Positions 44,167 to 56,000 of a DNA stretch of 64,000 nucleotides are shown here, one piece after another. Positions within the stretch are counted from its first letter, which is position 1. Every line of letters starts with the position of its first letter. The position numbers were made by a program, and so were the translations under genes. Source of the stretch: Spiroplasma endosymbiont of Labia minor (lineage in GTDB: Bacteria > Bacillota_I > Bacilli_A > Mycoplasmatales > Mycoplasmataceae); assembly GCF_964019845.1 (NCBI RefSeq), contig NZ_OZ026465.1, forward strand, positions 496,001-560,000. Direction: 5' to 3'. The notes below the pieces were generated by a model. That model made no database searches. It had not been told where the DNA came from and was given only the letters and a program-made list of their open reading frames with translations.

Positions 44167-45849
44167 TTAATCTTGTCATCTTAATTTAAATGATGGAACA
44201 ATAATTAAAACTACAAGTAATACAATTGATACCATAAGATAAATTACATCTGTAGTATTATATGAATACGGAATACCCATACCATTATTTCCATTTCAAG
44301 CATCCACAAATGGATAAATAGAATATTTAAATGGATTTATTCATGATAGCGCATTCAAAATTGTACTACTTTGGATACTTTCTTTTGGTGAAAAACCTCC
44401 ACTCAAAAATGTAATTGGCATATATAATACATTAATCACAGCGTTATAAGTTGTTGATGATTTGAAAATTGAAGCAAATGTTAAACCAAATGCCATTGCT
44501 AAGGCTAAAATTGGAATAAACAACGCAATTGATTGTCCAATTTCTTTAGGTGCTGAAACTTCAGCTCAACCATATTTTTGCCCATACATAATTCCTGCTC
44601 ACATTAATGATCAAAACAAAGAAACTATAATTAATAGAAAACCAACTGCAAGAATTGAAAATAAAAAGAATATTGGTTTAATATTTGTAGCACCAATTCT
44701 CTTCATTAAAACTGATGATTTAAATTCAATTATTGTTGACGGAATCACAAAGAAGCCTATTCCCAATGCAGCCATTGCGCCATAAGAACCAACAAGTGAA
44801 TGTAAATTTCTAATTGCTGTTTCTTTATCGTTTGCAAGTGCACCACTTGTAAACATATTTCCCATTAAAAATAACATTAAAATTGGAAAGATAAATACAA
44901 AGAATGGCACAGCAACACCTTTAATATAATATTTCATTAACAAACTAATTAAAGGAATATTTTTATTTTTATTTTTTCCTGATGAAATTATTCTGTCAAA
45001 TTTATTTTTATGTTTTGAACGTTTTTCATTTTTTAATGCAGCTTTTTCTTTTTCAACTTGATATTCTGCTTCTAAATCTGCTTTTTTTTCATCATTAAAT
45101 TTTTCTCAAGTATAATTATGAACAGAACCATATTTTTTTACTATATCCTCTACATTACCTGCTTCTCGAATTTCTCCACGATGAATATAGATAAATTTAT
45201 TACATAATTCTTCTATTTCGCTCATCATATGAGTAACTAAGAATAAAGATTTATTTGTTTTGACAACTCTTTCTTTTATGAAATCTAAAATTTGACTTCT
45301 AACTTCAATATCTAAACCTGTAGAAACCTCATCTAAAATAACAATATCTGGGTTATGAATTAAACCAAGTAATATATTTAAACGTTGTTGTTGTCCGCCA
45401 GATAAACTTTGAACATATTTATTTTTAAAACCAAGTAATTGATAAATTCTCAACAATTCAGTTAATTCTTCGTCTGTCATTCTTATTGAAAAAGTTTCTA
45501 AATAATATTTAATCATATCAATTACTGTAATACCAATTGGATATTTTGATTCTTGAAATTGAATTCCTAAAATTAAACCGTTTCTTTTTTCTACAGTTCC
45601 TGATGTTGGTTTTCTAATACCAGCAATAATTTCACTGACAGTTGATTTACCACCACCGTTTGGACCGATAACTCCAATACGATCGCCTTCTTTTATTTCA
45701 AGATTAATATCATGTAAAACAACTTTTTTACCATATTGCTTTTTAATATTTGTTAATCTAATTAACGTATCAGCGCTAAGTCGAGTTGCAACATTTTGTT
45801 TATGTTGATCATTATCGATGATAGTTGAATCGCTTTTATTTTTTAACAA
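44167..45849 (-). CDS. Fused ABC transporter, ATPase plus ABC-2 permease
   Basis: A 560-residue protein joining both halves of an ABC exporter. The ATPase has Walker A GPNGGGKST (62-70), signature LSGGQQQR, Walker B IVILDEVSTGLD and the switch His in LVTHMM. After a charged linker of about 50 residues comes a permease with six hydrophobic segments of ABC-2 type (FLMGNMFTSG, then LPMITFLSGG-like segment). Substrate unknown; it should work as a homodimer. The start is TTG 45849 with AAAGGA before it. A strong promoter and an inverted repeat precede it. Confidence 0.85.
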
Positions 45850-45879
45850 TTTTATAATTCCTTTCTCTATATATTTGAT

Positions 45880-45908
45880 GTTAATTCCATATGTAATAAA
45901 GAATTAAC
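45880..45908 (-). promoter_or_regulatory. Inverted repeat in the ABC gene leader
   Basis: GTTAATTC (45880-45887) and GAATTAAC (45901-45908), 13 bases apart, between the promoter and the TTG start. It may be an operator or an RNA hairpin; a GGAGG lies next to it. Confidence 0.45.
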
Positions 45909-45919
45909 CTCCAAAAAAA

Positions 45920-45947
45920 ATTATACATGCTTTATTAATTAAGTCAA
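45920..45947 (-). promoter_or_regulatory. Promoter of the fused ABC transporter gene
   Basis: On the - strand TTGACT (45942-45947), 16-base spacer, TATAAT (45920-45925): the best promoter seen in the window. Confidence 0.75.
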
Positions 45948-46046
45948 CAATTTATGCATTTTTTTTGCATAAATATTTCAATTTAAAATAAAAATACTAA
46001 ATAAATTATAAATACACGCAATAAAATTGCTAATATTAAAGAAATT

Positions 46047-46069
46047 GAAATAATATTAAATATTATTTC
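46047..46069 (-). terminator. Palindrome at the end of the MBL hydrolase gene
   Basis: GAAATAATATT and AATATTATTTC around one base; overlaps the stop codon. The following T tract is weak. Confidence 0.45.
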
Positions 46070-46728
46070 TCAAATAAGGCTTTTGCTTTAAGATTATCTT
46101 GCGCTTGCTCTAATGTAAAACCACTTTCATTATGTCCGGGGTATATCTTAACAGTGTTATCAAAATTAGCATAAATAAATTCAATTGATTTATCAAATGA
46201 TTCTGTGTTTACTCTTGGAATGTTTTCTCTATAGCCATAACCATTTCTAAATAAAGTATCACCAACAAAAATCATTTTTTCATTTTTAAAAAAATAAAAA
46301 GTTGTTCCTGGTGTATGCCCACCCATTGGGCAAATTACAATATCAAAATTATTAATTTTCATCTCATTTTTAAACATAAATGATTTTACATTACCAATAT
46401 ATTCTCGATTTAATTGTCAATTATTAATTTCATTTCGAATTGCACTAAGATTTATATTTGCATCAAACAATCCTTCTACATCATTAAAATTAATATGAAT
46501 AATTGAATTATATTTTTTGACAAATTTTTCTAATTCATAAATATGATCAAAATGATTATGAGTTATTAAAATGTCAGTAATTATTATATTGTTTTTTGTA
46601 CATCAATCTATTATTTCATCTGCAATCATTGAATCATCAATTAAAATTGCCTCATTATTTTCATTATAAACTAAATATGAATTATAGTCCTTGTTGTTGT
46701 TAATAATATTTTTAAATACTTTTATCAC
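46063..46728 (-). CDS. Metallo-beta-lactamase-fold hydrolase
   Basis: A 221-residue member of the glyoxalase II-like branch. The metal-binding motif is THNHFDHI (HxHxDH), with further ligands in GGHTPG, VGDTLF and YPGHNE. The substrate is unknown; many mollicute homologues are annotated as hydroxyacylglutathione hydrolases without proof. GTG 46728 follows GGAGATAC at good spacing. Monocistronic. Confidence 0.88.
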
Positions 46729-47064
46729 TTTTGTATCTCCTTTTATTTTTTTAATACTACTATAAATTTTACTTAAAAATAATAAAAATTTTTTGATAAT
46801 TCTGAAAATTGTACATTTTTCATAGTTCGAATAATTTTAATCAAATATGAAATTTCAAATAAGTTTTTTTTATTTAATTTTTCACCTTTGTATTTTAAAA
46901 TACAAATTCATTATTAAATAAAAAAACAGATTTTGAATCCTGTATGTAAAATTTCAATTAAAAAATAATCATAATTTAAATAAAATAATATTATCTAAAA
47001 TTAATATTTAATAATAATTAAAATACAAATTTTGCGGAAAATGTAAATTTTTATTTATATAAAA
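46729..47064. other. Intergenic region without recognisable feature
   Basis: 336 bases of very AT-rich sequence between the hydrolase start and the broken lipoprotein copy. It should hold the hydrolase promoter; no gene, RNA or strong repeat was seen. Confidence 0.4.
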
Positions 47065-48190
47065 TTAATTCACTAATTTATAAATTGAGCTATTCATTGT
47101 TCCAGCTAAAAGAGTTTCGTTTGAAAGCTGGGCAATTGATAAAACATCATCTAACGCTTTATCTTCTATTTTGCCAGTTCCATTACCAACATATGTGTCA
47201 ATTGTACCTTCATCTGTTAATTTGTAAATTGAACCATTATCTGTTCCAGCTAAAATGATTCCATTTGCAAGTTCTCAAAACTTTCAATAATTCCATCAAA
47301 AGTTTTATCTTCTAGTTTACCGGTTCCACCACCAACAGATGTGTCAATTTTACCTTCATCTGTTAGTTTACAAATTGACCCTGCATATGTACTTCCTGCA
47401 AAACTTAAAATAGTTCCATTGGCAAGTTGAATCATTGAATTAATACCATATTTAAAAGTTTTATTTTCTACAACACCAGTTTCATTACCAACAGATGTAT
47501 CAATTGTACCTGACTGTTTTATAGTTGTCTTAATTGACACAATTGCTGTATTCTTAAATTGTCCATTATACATTCATGGAGCAAAAATATCTATATTTCC
47601 TAGTGCATTTGCATCTCCTGCTTTGAAATTTATAACTTCAAACCATGAAATATCTACACTTGAATTTATTAATTTTAATTTAGTTTCATTTGAATTAAAT
47701 TATTTTTGTTTTGCTTCATTTTTTGTAATTAATTTTGATCCTTGATATTCAATTTTATTGTTTAAAGTTGATAAATCTAAGCGTTGACCTGAATTAAATA
47801 TTATCTGAACATTTTTTGAACCAAACAAATATTGTGAATCATTTGTGACAGTGACTAATATTTCAATTGTGTTTGTTACAGAAAAATTTCCAGGAACAAT
47901 AATATCTGGAACATTTGTTGTAAAATCAGCAGCTGTAACTACACTTGCCAATTTATTTGTTTGTATTCTTTGCAAAATTTGTGTTTGTAAATATTCTATA
48001 ATATCAGTTACATCTTTTGATGTAACATAACGATTATCGTCTACATAAATATTTATGAAATCTAAATTAACTAGAGAATTTAAATTCATTTTATCGTTTT
48101 TTAAAGAAATAGAAATACACGATACGACCGATGATGCATCAGTTAATGTAATTGCTATTGAACCTAGTACTTGTATAATAACCTTTTCAA
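47065..48190 (-). pseudogene. Degraded propeller-repeat lipoprotein (family copy 2)
   Basis: Three lesions are visible. The signal peptide is in two frames: TTGAAAAGG at 48182-48190 aligns with the start of copy 1 but is one base out of phase with VLGSIAITLTDASSVVSC. A TAA at 47700-47702 replaces the TGA Trp found in copy 1 after EAKQK. A frameshift near 47270 puts the last repeat in another frame, which ends at TAA 47065-47067. The lipobox Cys is kept here. Propeller units with KLTDEGKIDTSVGGGTG follow the N-terminal domain as in copy 1. Confidence 0.85.
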
Positions 48191-48230
48191 ATAAATCATC
48201 TCCAAATTGATTTAAAATATTAAATATTAG

Positions 48231-48262
48231 TTCTTTTAAAAAAACTTGTTTTTTTAAAAGAA
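48231..48262 (-). terminator. Terminator downstream of pgsA
   Basis: Perfect 15-base arms (48231-48245 and 48248-48262) with loop TT; T tract inside the arm. No other gene lies between it and pgsA. Confidence 0.65.
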
Positions 48263-48363
48263 ATTTCTATTTATAATTATTAATTTTCAGTATTTTAAAA
48301 AATAAAAAGATATAAAATTAAAGCTAATTTTGTATCTAAATTAAAAATATTTATCTTGATAAA

Positions 48364-49059
48364 TTAATCATTATCTTTTTTATTCTCCTTACTTATGCTT
48401 ACATCTTCATCAGATTTTAATGACCCCAAAATCACTTTTTTATTTTTATTTATATAATCAAACATTGAAATGATTGCAAACAAAGTTGCCAAATACATTG
48501 GAATTAAAGCTAATTGATTTATTCATCCATATTCATCATATGTTCCCGTTTGATTTCAAGAACCACCAAATGTATGAAAGTTAATAAAAAATAAAATAAA
48601 TAGTCCAACCATTTGAATAGCTGTTCTTCATTTTCCTAAAGGACCAGCACCCATTAGTATATTTTTTGATGATAAAATTTGTCTTAATGCATCTATTGTG
48701 AAATCTCTAATAAAACCTATTAATACCATTCAAATTGGTAATATTTGCATCACTGCAAATATAATAATTACTGAATTATTTAAAATTTTATCTGCAACTG
48801 CATCAGCAAATTTACCAAATGTAGTTGTTTGATTATATTTTCTCGCAACTCAACCATCCAAAAAATCAGTAAATGCAGCAATTCCAAATATAATTGCTGC
48901 TAAAATTCAAGCAATTTTTAAATGGTATGCTCCAATTGAAACTTCACTCGTTCAAATATTTCACTCATTCAAAGCACCATAACCTGAAATTAATAGTAAA
49001 ACTATTACTATCGGAAGTAAAATTAATCTTAAAATAGTAATCCTATTTGCTAAATTCAT
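48364..49059 (-). CDS. pgsA: CDP-diacylglycerol-glycerol-3-phosphate phosphatidyltransferase
   Basis: An integral membrane enzyme that makes phosphatidylglycerol phosphate. It has 231 residues. The CDP-alcohol transferase motif is DGWVARKYNQTT (DGx2AR) continuing to GKFADAVAD (Gx3Dx3D). Hydrophobic segments surround it, and a charged tail follows. GAGGAG precedes the ATG at a spacing of 10. Together with plsY nearby it covers part of phospholipid synthesis. Confidence 0.92.
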
Positions 49060-49117
49060 AAATATGTTTTCTCCTCATATACTAAATTATATCAATTAAC
49101 AATTAATTAAGCCAATA

Positions 49118-50733
49118 TTATTCATTTCTGGAAATAATATAATCATCTGAATAATTTGGTTTCAATTCAGAATCTTTGCTTTTATTTTTAAATCATTTAA
49201 ATTGCCTTTCAAATGGATGCAATTCTCTGACTTTTCAATATAAATCTTTATTTCAATCATTACCAAGTGCTTTTCAATTATATTTATTATTTATTAATTT
49301 AAATTCTGCCAGTTCTTTTTCCATATTTAATGCAACTAAGCCATCAACAATTCATTTTGCTTTATAAGAACCAAATAAAATTTCTCTATTTCTTAAAATT
49401 GACATCCCAATTCCCAATGAAATGAATACTGCAAAGAATATTCATAAAATTCCTCATTGCATTAGAATATACAAAGTATCAGCCGAATTTATATCAATTG
49501 ACCCTATTCCATAAACTATTGACCCTATCCCGTGCAGAGCATATGTAAATGGAACTATATTTGAAACAAAATCAAAGAAACCAAATTGCATAAAGGCTGG
49601 AAATGTACCTCAACCTGATGCTAAATTTAAAACTATATAAACAACGACAATAAATTTACCAACTGTCTCATCTTTTAAAGAAAATCACAGTGAAGAAATT
49701 ATAACAACAAATGTCATTTCTATTGCAAGTAATCATAATCAAAGCAATAAAATTGTTCCAGCACCCATTACTTATCAACCTGTAACTACTACTGTAAGAG
49801 TTAATAAAGTGACTTGTAAAAATCCTATAACCATCATTAAAGTGACTTTACCTAAATGTATTGTATTGCATTTGCTTTTTTAAAACGTTTAGCTCTATCA
49901 TAAATAAGCGTTTGCATTAACGTTCCAATAAACATACCAATTAATAAAAAGAATTCTCCAAGTCCAATACCATACAGCCCATTTTCAATACCTTGAATTT
50001 CAATATTAAAAATTCCGCTGATGTTTTTTGGAGCATCTGTTATTTTAGAAACTATTTCACTTAAAATAGCTGCTAATGTTGATCCAGAAAAATTAGTTTT
50101 TAATCAAGTTTCTAAATTTTGTTTAAATAATTGAACTTGTGCATATTGTGTAATTTCGCCAGCTTCATTTGTAAACAATTTAGTTAGATTTAGATTGCCA
50201 TCTTCACTTGTGTTAAAAAAAGGTACAGCTTTTTCAATTGAATTAACAACCGTTTTATTGTTTAAGGCCATACTAATATATGATGATCCAAAATCATTAG
50301 CAGCTACTTTTTGATTGTCTGTATGTCAATCTATTTCGTGGACGCAATCTCATAAAATTTTATTAATTACTTGTCTATTATTATATAAAGATTCAACTTT
50401 TGTTTTTAAATTACCTAAGTTATTTGATGTATCCAATGAAATTAAGAATTTAAAGATATCAGATTCAACAATATCATGAAAATTTGTAATCATTTTTTAA
50501 CATAACCTGTATCTTTATAAACACCAGTATTTGTTGGGTCTAATTGTGAATTAGTCTCTGAAACATTGCCAAATAAAGAATTTGCAGTTTCAGATGTTGT
50601 ATCTGAAAGAACATATCTATTATCTACTGCAGCTTGTGAATAACACATTTTAGACAATATAAAACATTAAGAGTAATTTCATTAATATACCGAGTGTAGA
50701 TATAATTATTTAATTTTTTCTGTTTTTAACCAT
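49118..50733 (-). pseudogene. Degraded YhgE/Pip-like membrane permease
   Basis: Pieces of one large membrane protein lie in different frames. An N-terminal helix-like piece is interrupted by stops near 50675 and 50710. A Ser/Thr/Asn-rich piece breaks at the A run opposite 50493-50498. A long piece (NFHDIVESD to FKKANAIQ) stops at TAG 49852-49854. The C-terminal piece, with several membrane segments (LGKVTLMMVIGFLQVTLL), has an in-frame TAA at 49772-49774. The layout (one helix, long outer domain, ABC-2-like C-terminal helices) fits YhgE/Pip exporters. Family assignment is moderate, decay is clear. Confidence 0.7.
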
Positions 50734-50761
50734 AATTTAAATATTATATAAATTTTAGAAA

Positions 50762-51010
50762 TTAATTTATATTTTTTAATAATTTCAATTCTTCATGAGC
50801 AATTTTTAATTTAATAGAATCTATTGGATCTTGAAATTTGGGCATTTCTGTTCGCCTGTTATAACATCAAAAATAAATGAACATTCCAAAAAATGGAAAG
50901 ATTAATCAGTATATTATACCTCTACGCTTCATCTTTTCTAATTTTTTTAGTTCTACGTTGTATTCTTCTAGTTGAATACTGTTGATATAATTGATTTTAT
51001 CTTTTTTCAT
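50762..51010 (-). CDS. Small single-helix membrane protein
   Basis: An 82-residue protein: basic helical N-terminus (LKKLEKMKRRG), one membrane segment (IIYWLIFPFFGMFIYFWC) with two TGA Trp, and a charged C-terminus. Not recognised. It overlaps the upstream gene by 14 bases, so it is probably coupled. Confidence 0.65.
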
Positions 51011-51998
51011 TATTGATAACATTCCCTTTCTGATTATCTCTTCTATCTGTTTTTAGTTTTCTAAAACTATTTGTAAAAAATCTTTTAATTGGAGAATATT
51101 GATATTTATTTATATCTAAACTATATAGTAAATGTTCTTCACTGGTGTTTATAGAATTTTTAATTTGATAATCATCATCCATCTCTATTCTTTCAATGAA
51201 TCTACTATTAAATTTATAACTTATTTTTTTTGGTAATTCAAGTTGCCTTGTATCTTTAAATTTATTTTTTGATTCTATGTAACATAAATACAATTCACCT
51301 AATTGAATATAAAAAATATTTAATATATTTTCTAAAGAACCAAAAATCAATTTATATTTATAAACTATTTGTAAAAAATTATAACGTTGATCATCAAAAC
51401 TTTCAATTTCTAAATTTGTATAAATAAAAATTGTTTCGTTTAATTCATGTTTTAATTTTCATAAATCTTTTATAGCAAACTGAAAATCTAATTTATTTGT
51501 AATTACTTTAATATATCATTCAAACCTTTCAATTATTTGCAATGATTTATCACTCAGGTTACAATTTTTTAAATTATTGATCATAGAATTAATTAAATAA
51601 CCAAGTAATTTAAAAAATAATGGTTTAAAAATTGTTGAAAAAATTTGTCCAGGTTTTGCAAATGAAAAATCATCAACTTTATAATTTAACATCACTATTT
51701 CTTTTTTATAAAAATTTATTAATTCATTATAAAAATCTAATCTAATATTCATATCGCAAATCATTCTTGATAAATTTACATAATGGCCATAATAAATTCA
51801 TTTTGAAATTTTTTTAAATTCAATATAAATTTTAGTTTTCATATTTAGTTTTGCAATTGCATACATTTTTCTAATTAGAAAAATATCTATACCTTTAATT
51901 TTATTTTTTGCCTTTTTAAATTTAGCTATTTCACTAAAAAATAATGTTGAAAACAATAAATCAGTATCTATTAATTGATGTAATTTTGTAATAATCAT
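50997..51998 (-). CDS. Unknown helical protein
   Basis: A 333-residue protein, rich in Lys, Ile, Phe and Tyr, with no signal peptide and no clear membrane segment. TGA Trp at several positions. Not recognised. AGAAAG precedes the ATG. Divergent from plsY and cotranscribed with the small membrane protein downstream. Confidence 0.68.
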
Positions 51999-52110
51999 AT
52001 AAAAATTATTCTTTCTAAATAGAAATCAAACTTAACTCTTATTTTTTATTATATATTATTCTTAATATTTATATTTCATTTTAAGGTAAAATATTATCGG
52101 GAGGTTTACT

Positions 52111-52965
52111 ATGCATTATTTAGGAATCATAATTGCATCAGTATTCGGGTATTTAATTGGTTCTATTTCTTTCTCAATTATCATTGTTTTTTTAAAAACT
52201 AAAGGAGATGTTAGATCTCAAGGTTCAAATAACGCTGGCGCAACCAATGCATCTAGAGTAATTGGAAAAAGCTGAGGTCTGTTTATTAGTTTTTTAGACG
52301 CAATAAAAGTTGTAGTCACTGGTTTTTTTGCAGTTGGCTTATCTATGATTAATAATAATTTATTTTCAGATACATCCTATTTTATTCCAATGTTATTTGC
52401 AGTTATTGGACATTGTTTTCCAATATACTATAAATTTAAAGGTGGTAAAGCAGTTTCTACATTTATTGGTTTGATTGTTATGTGTAATTGATTAAACTTT
52501 TTTATTTTTGCATTTGTTTGATGAACATTAATATTTATTTGAAGAAAAGTTTCATTATCTTCAATAACAGCTACTATTGTCATCATTATTTGTGCTTGAA
52601 TTCCTTGAATTTACGGAACAAGTACATTTGATTTAACTTGATTAACATATAGTCAAAATGCATATAGCGATGGCCATGTTTATTTTACGTGAGTGAATCA
52701 TTTGCATAGTCATCAAAGTGTTAATTTTGCACCACATTATTTTGATGGTTATGTAACAATTGCAATTGTAATTACTTTAAGTAGTTTATTATTAATTTTC
52801 AAACATAGACAAAATATAGAGAGATTAATAAATAAAACAGAAAAAGAATTATCATTTAAAAAACATGATCAAAATATTACTAAAAATTTTACACATGAAA
52901 ATGTCACTAAAAAAGAACCACCAACAGATAATACCGAAAACAAACGAAAAGAAAAACCCAGCTAA
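52111..52965 (+). CDS. plsY: Acyl-phosphate:glycerol-3-phosphate acyltransferase
   Basis: A membrane enzyme that makes lysophosphatidate from acyl phosphate and glycerol 3-phosphate. The conserved loops are QGSNNAGATNASR and GHCFPIYYKFKGGKA. It has 284 residues against about 200 in most bacteria; there is an insertion of about 40 residues in the second half (TYSQNAYSDGHVYFTW) and a 50-residue charged C-terminal tail. GGGAGG precedes the ATG. Ends in a strong terminator. Confidence 0.93.
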
Positions 52966-52985
52966 ATTTTATTAGCTGGGTTTTA
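52953..52985. terminator. Bidirectional terminator between plsY and the FtsX-like gene
   Basis: AAAACCCAGCTAA (52953-52965), loop ATTTTA, TTAGCTGGGTTTT (52972-52984). The left arm overlaps the plsY stop. Confidence 0.88.
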
Positions 52986-53004
52986 TTATTTATTGTGAAA
53001 AATA

Positions 53005-56000
53005 TTATTCATCTTCTCGTAATAATGTAGCTGTCATATTTTTGCCCATACGAGAAAATAGTAAAATAAATGAAGCAAAGAAAACCATAGTTGTCAAAAT
53101 AAATGAAATTAAAAATGTTCATCAACCCATATTTAATGGTAATGCTATATTCATTTTCGTGAATAAAATTGATTGCGTAACCTTAATAATTATTCACGTT
53201 ATCAAAGAGCCTAATCCTCATGAAATAAACACAAATGGTGTAAAAATATTTACCGTTGAATTTGCAATTGATCATTTTGTATAACCTTCAACTTTCATTA
53301 AAGTCATAAAACGCTCATATTGATTTACAAATAAATTAGTAATCATTAATATTAACAATACTGCACAAACAACAATTATTGTAATCACAACAATTGACAT
53401 AGAAATAAATACCGCAGTAATTCTATTTATTAAACCTTGTTTTTCAGATAATAAATTTTGTGAAGCAACTATAGTTCCATGACCACCAAAATTTGAAGGC
53501 GCTGTAATTAAATAATTACCCAATTTAATTGGCTGAGAATCAGCATAGTATGTTGTTAAATCAAATGCCTCATCTGCACTAGAATATTTATTTGTAAATC
53601 AATTAAGCGGAGCATTATTAATATCATTATAATAAAAGGTTGATGTTTTAGTTGCATCTTCATTAATAGCATTTTTTACAGCACTGTCAATTAATATTTC
53701 GCCATTTGCATCTGTAACTGTATTTGGATTTATATTAAATTGATTTGCTTTTGAAATATCATAACCGGAAATCAAATTTGCAAATAAATTTGAAGTATAA
53801 AATGTTGGTGTTCCATATATTTCGGCCGTTGCAACTACTTTGTATTTGATTTTTAAATTTTTAAAAGTATCAAATTTGTTTGCATCATTATTAACATTTT
53901 GTGCTGTGATTAAAGCACCCGAATTGGTTAATGATTGCGAATTTAATCACGATATATGTTTATCTAATAGGTTTGCAAGTGATCCATCATTTTCATCATA
54001 AGCATCGGTATAATGCAATGAATATGGTTTAATTTTTAATCAACTATTAACATTTTGATATTTACCTTTTTTTACAGATGCTGGTACTTGACTTGCATCT
54101 GTAATTTCTTCTACATATTGATTTTTTTTGTTATGAGTTAAACCATCTGGTGTTTCATAAGTTGACAAATCAAGCCAATTATTATCATTTGGTAAATATA
54201 AATATAAGTCTTCATATGAATAATAAGGTCTAACAGTTACTTTATATTTACTTACATTATTATCAAAATAAGAATTTGCAAAAGCATATGTGTCTGATTT
54301 AACATCTTGCCCTTCTGAATCATCATTGAAAATATTTTGATACGTAAATCTATTATTTTGCAATTCAAAAGGATTTAATAAATATTTAAATTCTGTTTGA
54401 CTTTCATTACCATCTTTTAAATAATTTTCATTTGCAACATAATTTAAATCTTTTTGATTTGATGTTGCATAATCTTTATCATTATAAACTCAGAATTGTT
54501 TCAATAAAGGTTGATAACCATTATTGGTTTTAAAAGCCGATTGTTGAATCAGTGGTCTTACATCATAATTTAAAGTATCACCAATATAAACTTTGTATTG
54601 TGCAGTAGCTTGTTCATTTGCAACAACCGGAACAGTTAAAGTATTTGTTGTTTCATCATAATAATCTTTAATTGATGAATCATTAACTTGTGATTCTTGT
54701 TCATATGAATTCATTACATGTTGCAATTGGTTTGCAGTTTGTTGTGAAATAAACATTGAATCTGTAGTACCAATTGGATTAATAATTGATTTGGCATTTT
54801 GCATACCAATTGTTGAACTAATTGTATTATTGATATTCGTCGAAAATGACGTTGACAACGATTCTAATTTATCTTGCAATAACATGTAATTTCAACCAAA
54901 AGCAAATTGCGATTGGCGGTTAACAGATTGCATTGCGTAATTTGATACATATGGTGGCATTTGTGTCAAAATAGCTCTAGAAGTACAATCCAATCAAGTT
55001 TGATTTGGATCTGTTGAAGATTGAATACCTAAAATAGTACTTAAAATTGAACAAACACCTTTTGAAATACCGTTATTTACTATTTTTGAAATATTGCTTC
55101 TTTCAACATCAGATGTTAAATAGTTTGTTCTAGATAATCAATTAATCATTCCGGTAATATTTCCAATTGAAAATGCAGAACCAACACCAGAATAAAAGTT
55201 ATTACCAAAAGAATCTGCAATATATGATGCTGTACTTGCTGGGTCTGCAGCCACACGATCAACTGTTCAATCAACCCCATTCAAAATATCTGTTAAATTT
55301 CCACCTGTAGAATTATTTGTATCTGTAAATTGCATTAAAGCAAATCCAGTTGAAGCTTGTGTTGATGCAAAATAGTCTTCAATTTTTTTATATTGACCAT
55401 CACCAACACCATCATCATTAAAATCGTAACCACCTGTTGAATCATATTCATCATTTAAAGCTGTTGGTCCTTGTCATGATGAAATTTGTGCTTTTGATAA
55501 TGGTGAATTATATATTGGCGTTTGATATCCGAATTCATTTTTGTAATTTAAGCCTTTATAAAATGAAGTTGAAATATTTGAAATAATTGATGGAATCATT
55601 AATGAAAAAGTCATTAATAAACTTGATAAGAAAATAACACCAGACATTAATAAGATACGTTTAAATGATGATGAAAAAACTTGCATTTTAAAACGAGTAG
55701 AAAATTTAGCATTTTTCATTCATTTTAATTTAATCATATTAACAAATTTATTATCTTTTCATCTTTCACCAGGTGAAACTATTTGAATGAATGGTTTTCT
55801 CAAAATTGAAAACGCCGATAATAAAGAAATAGCAATTGAAATAAAACCAAATGCAAATAAAGAAACAATAAATGGAATTCAAGAAAAAACAATTTGATTA
55901 TATGCAAAAGAAAAAAAAGAGTTAAAAGCTTCACTAAAGGGCAATTGTAAGAAAATTCCTGCCAATCAACCAATTGGGACAATGAAGATAGTTATTATTA

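Noticed and set aside
45880-45908. CIRCE heat-shock operator
   Set aside because: The half-sites GTTAATTC/GAATTAAC do not match TTAGCACTC/GAGTGCTAA and the spacing is 13, not 9.
20885-50733. All frame lesions explained as sequencing errors
   Set aside because: Possible for the A-run cases (26740, 32444, 50493), but TAA substitutions at 43767, 47700 and 49772 and multiple hits per gene show that most of these genes are truly decayed.
55800-55982. Leu/Phe-rich - strand frame inside the giant permease
   Set aside because: It is a different frame overlapping the membrane segments of the real gene; its hydrophobic look follows from AT-rich codons.
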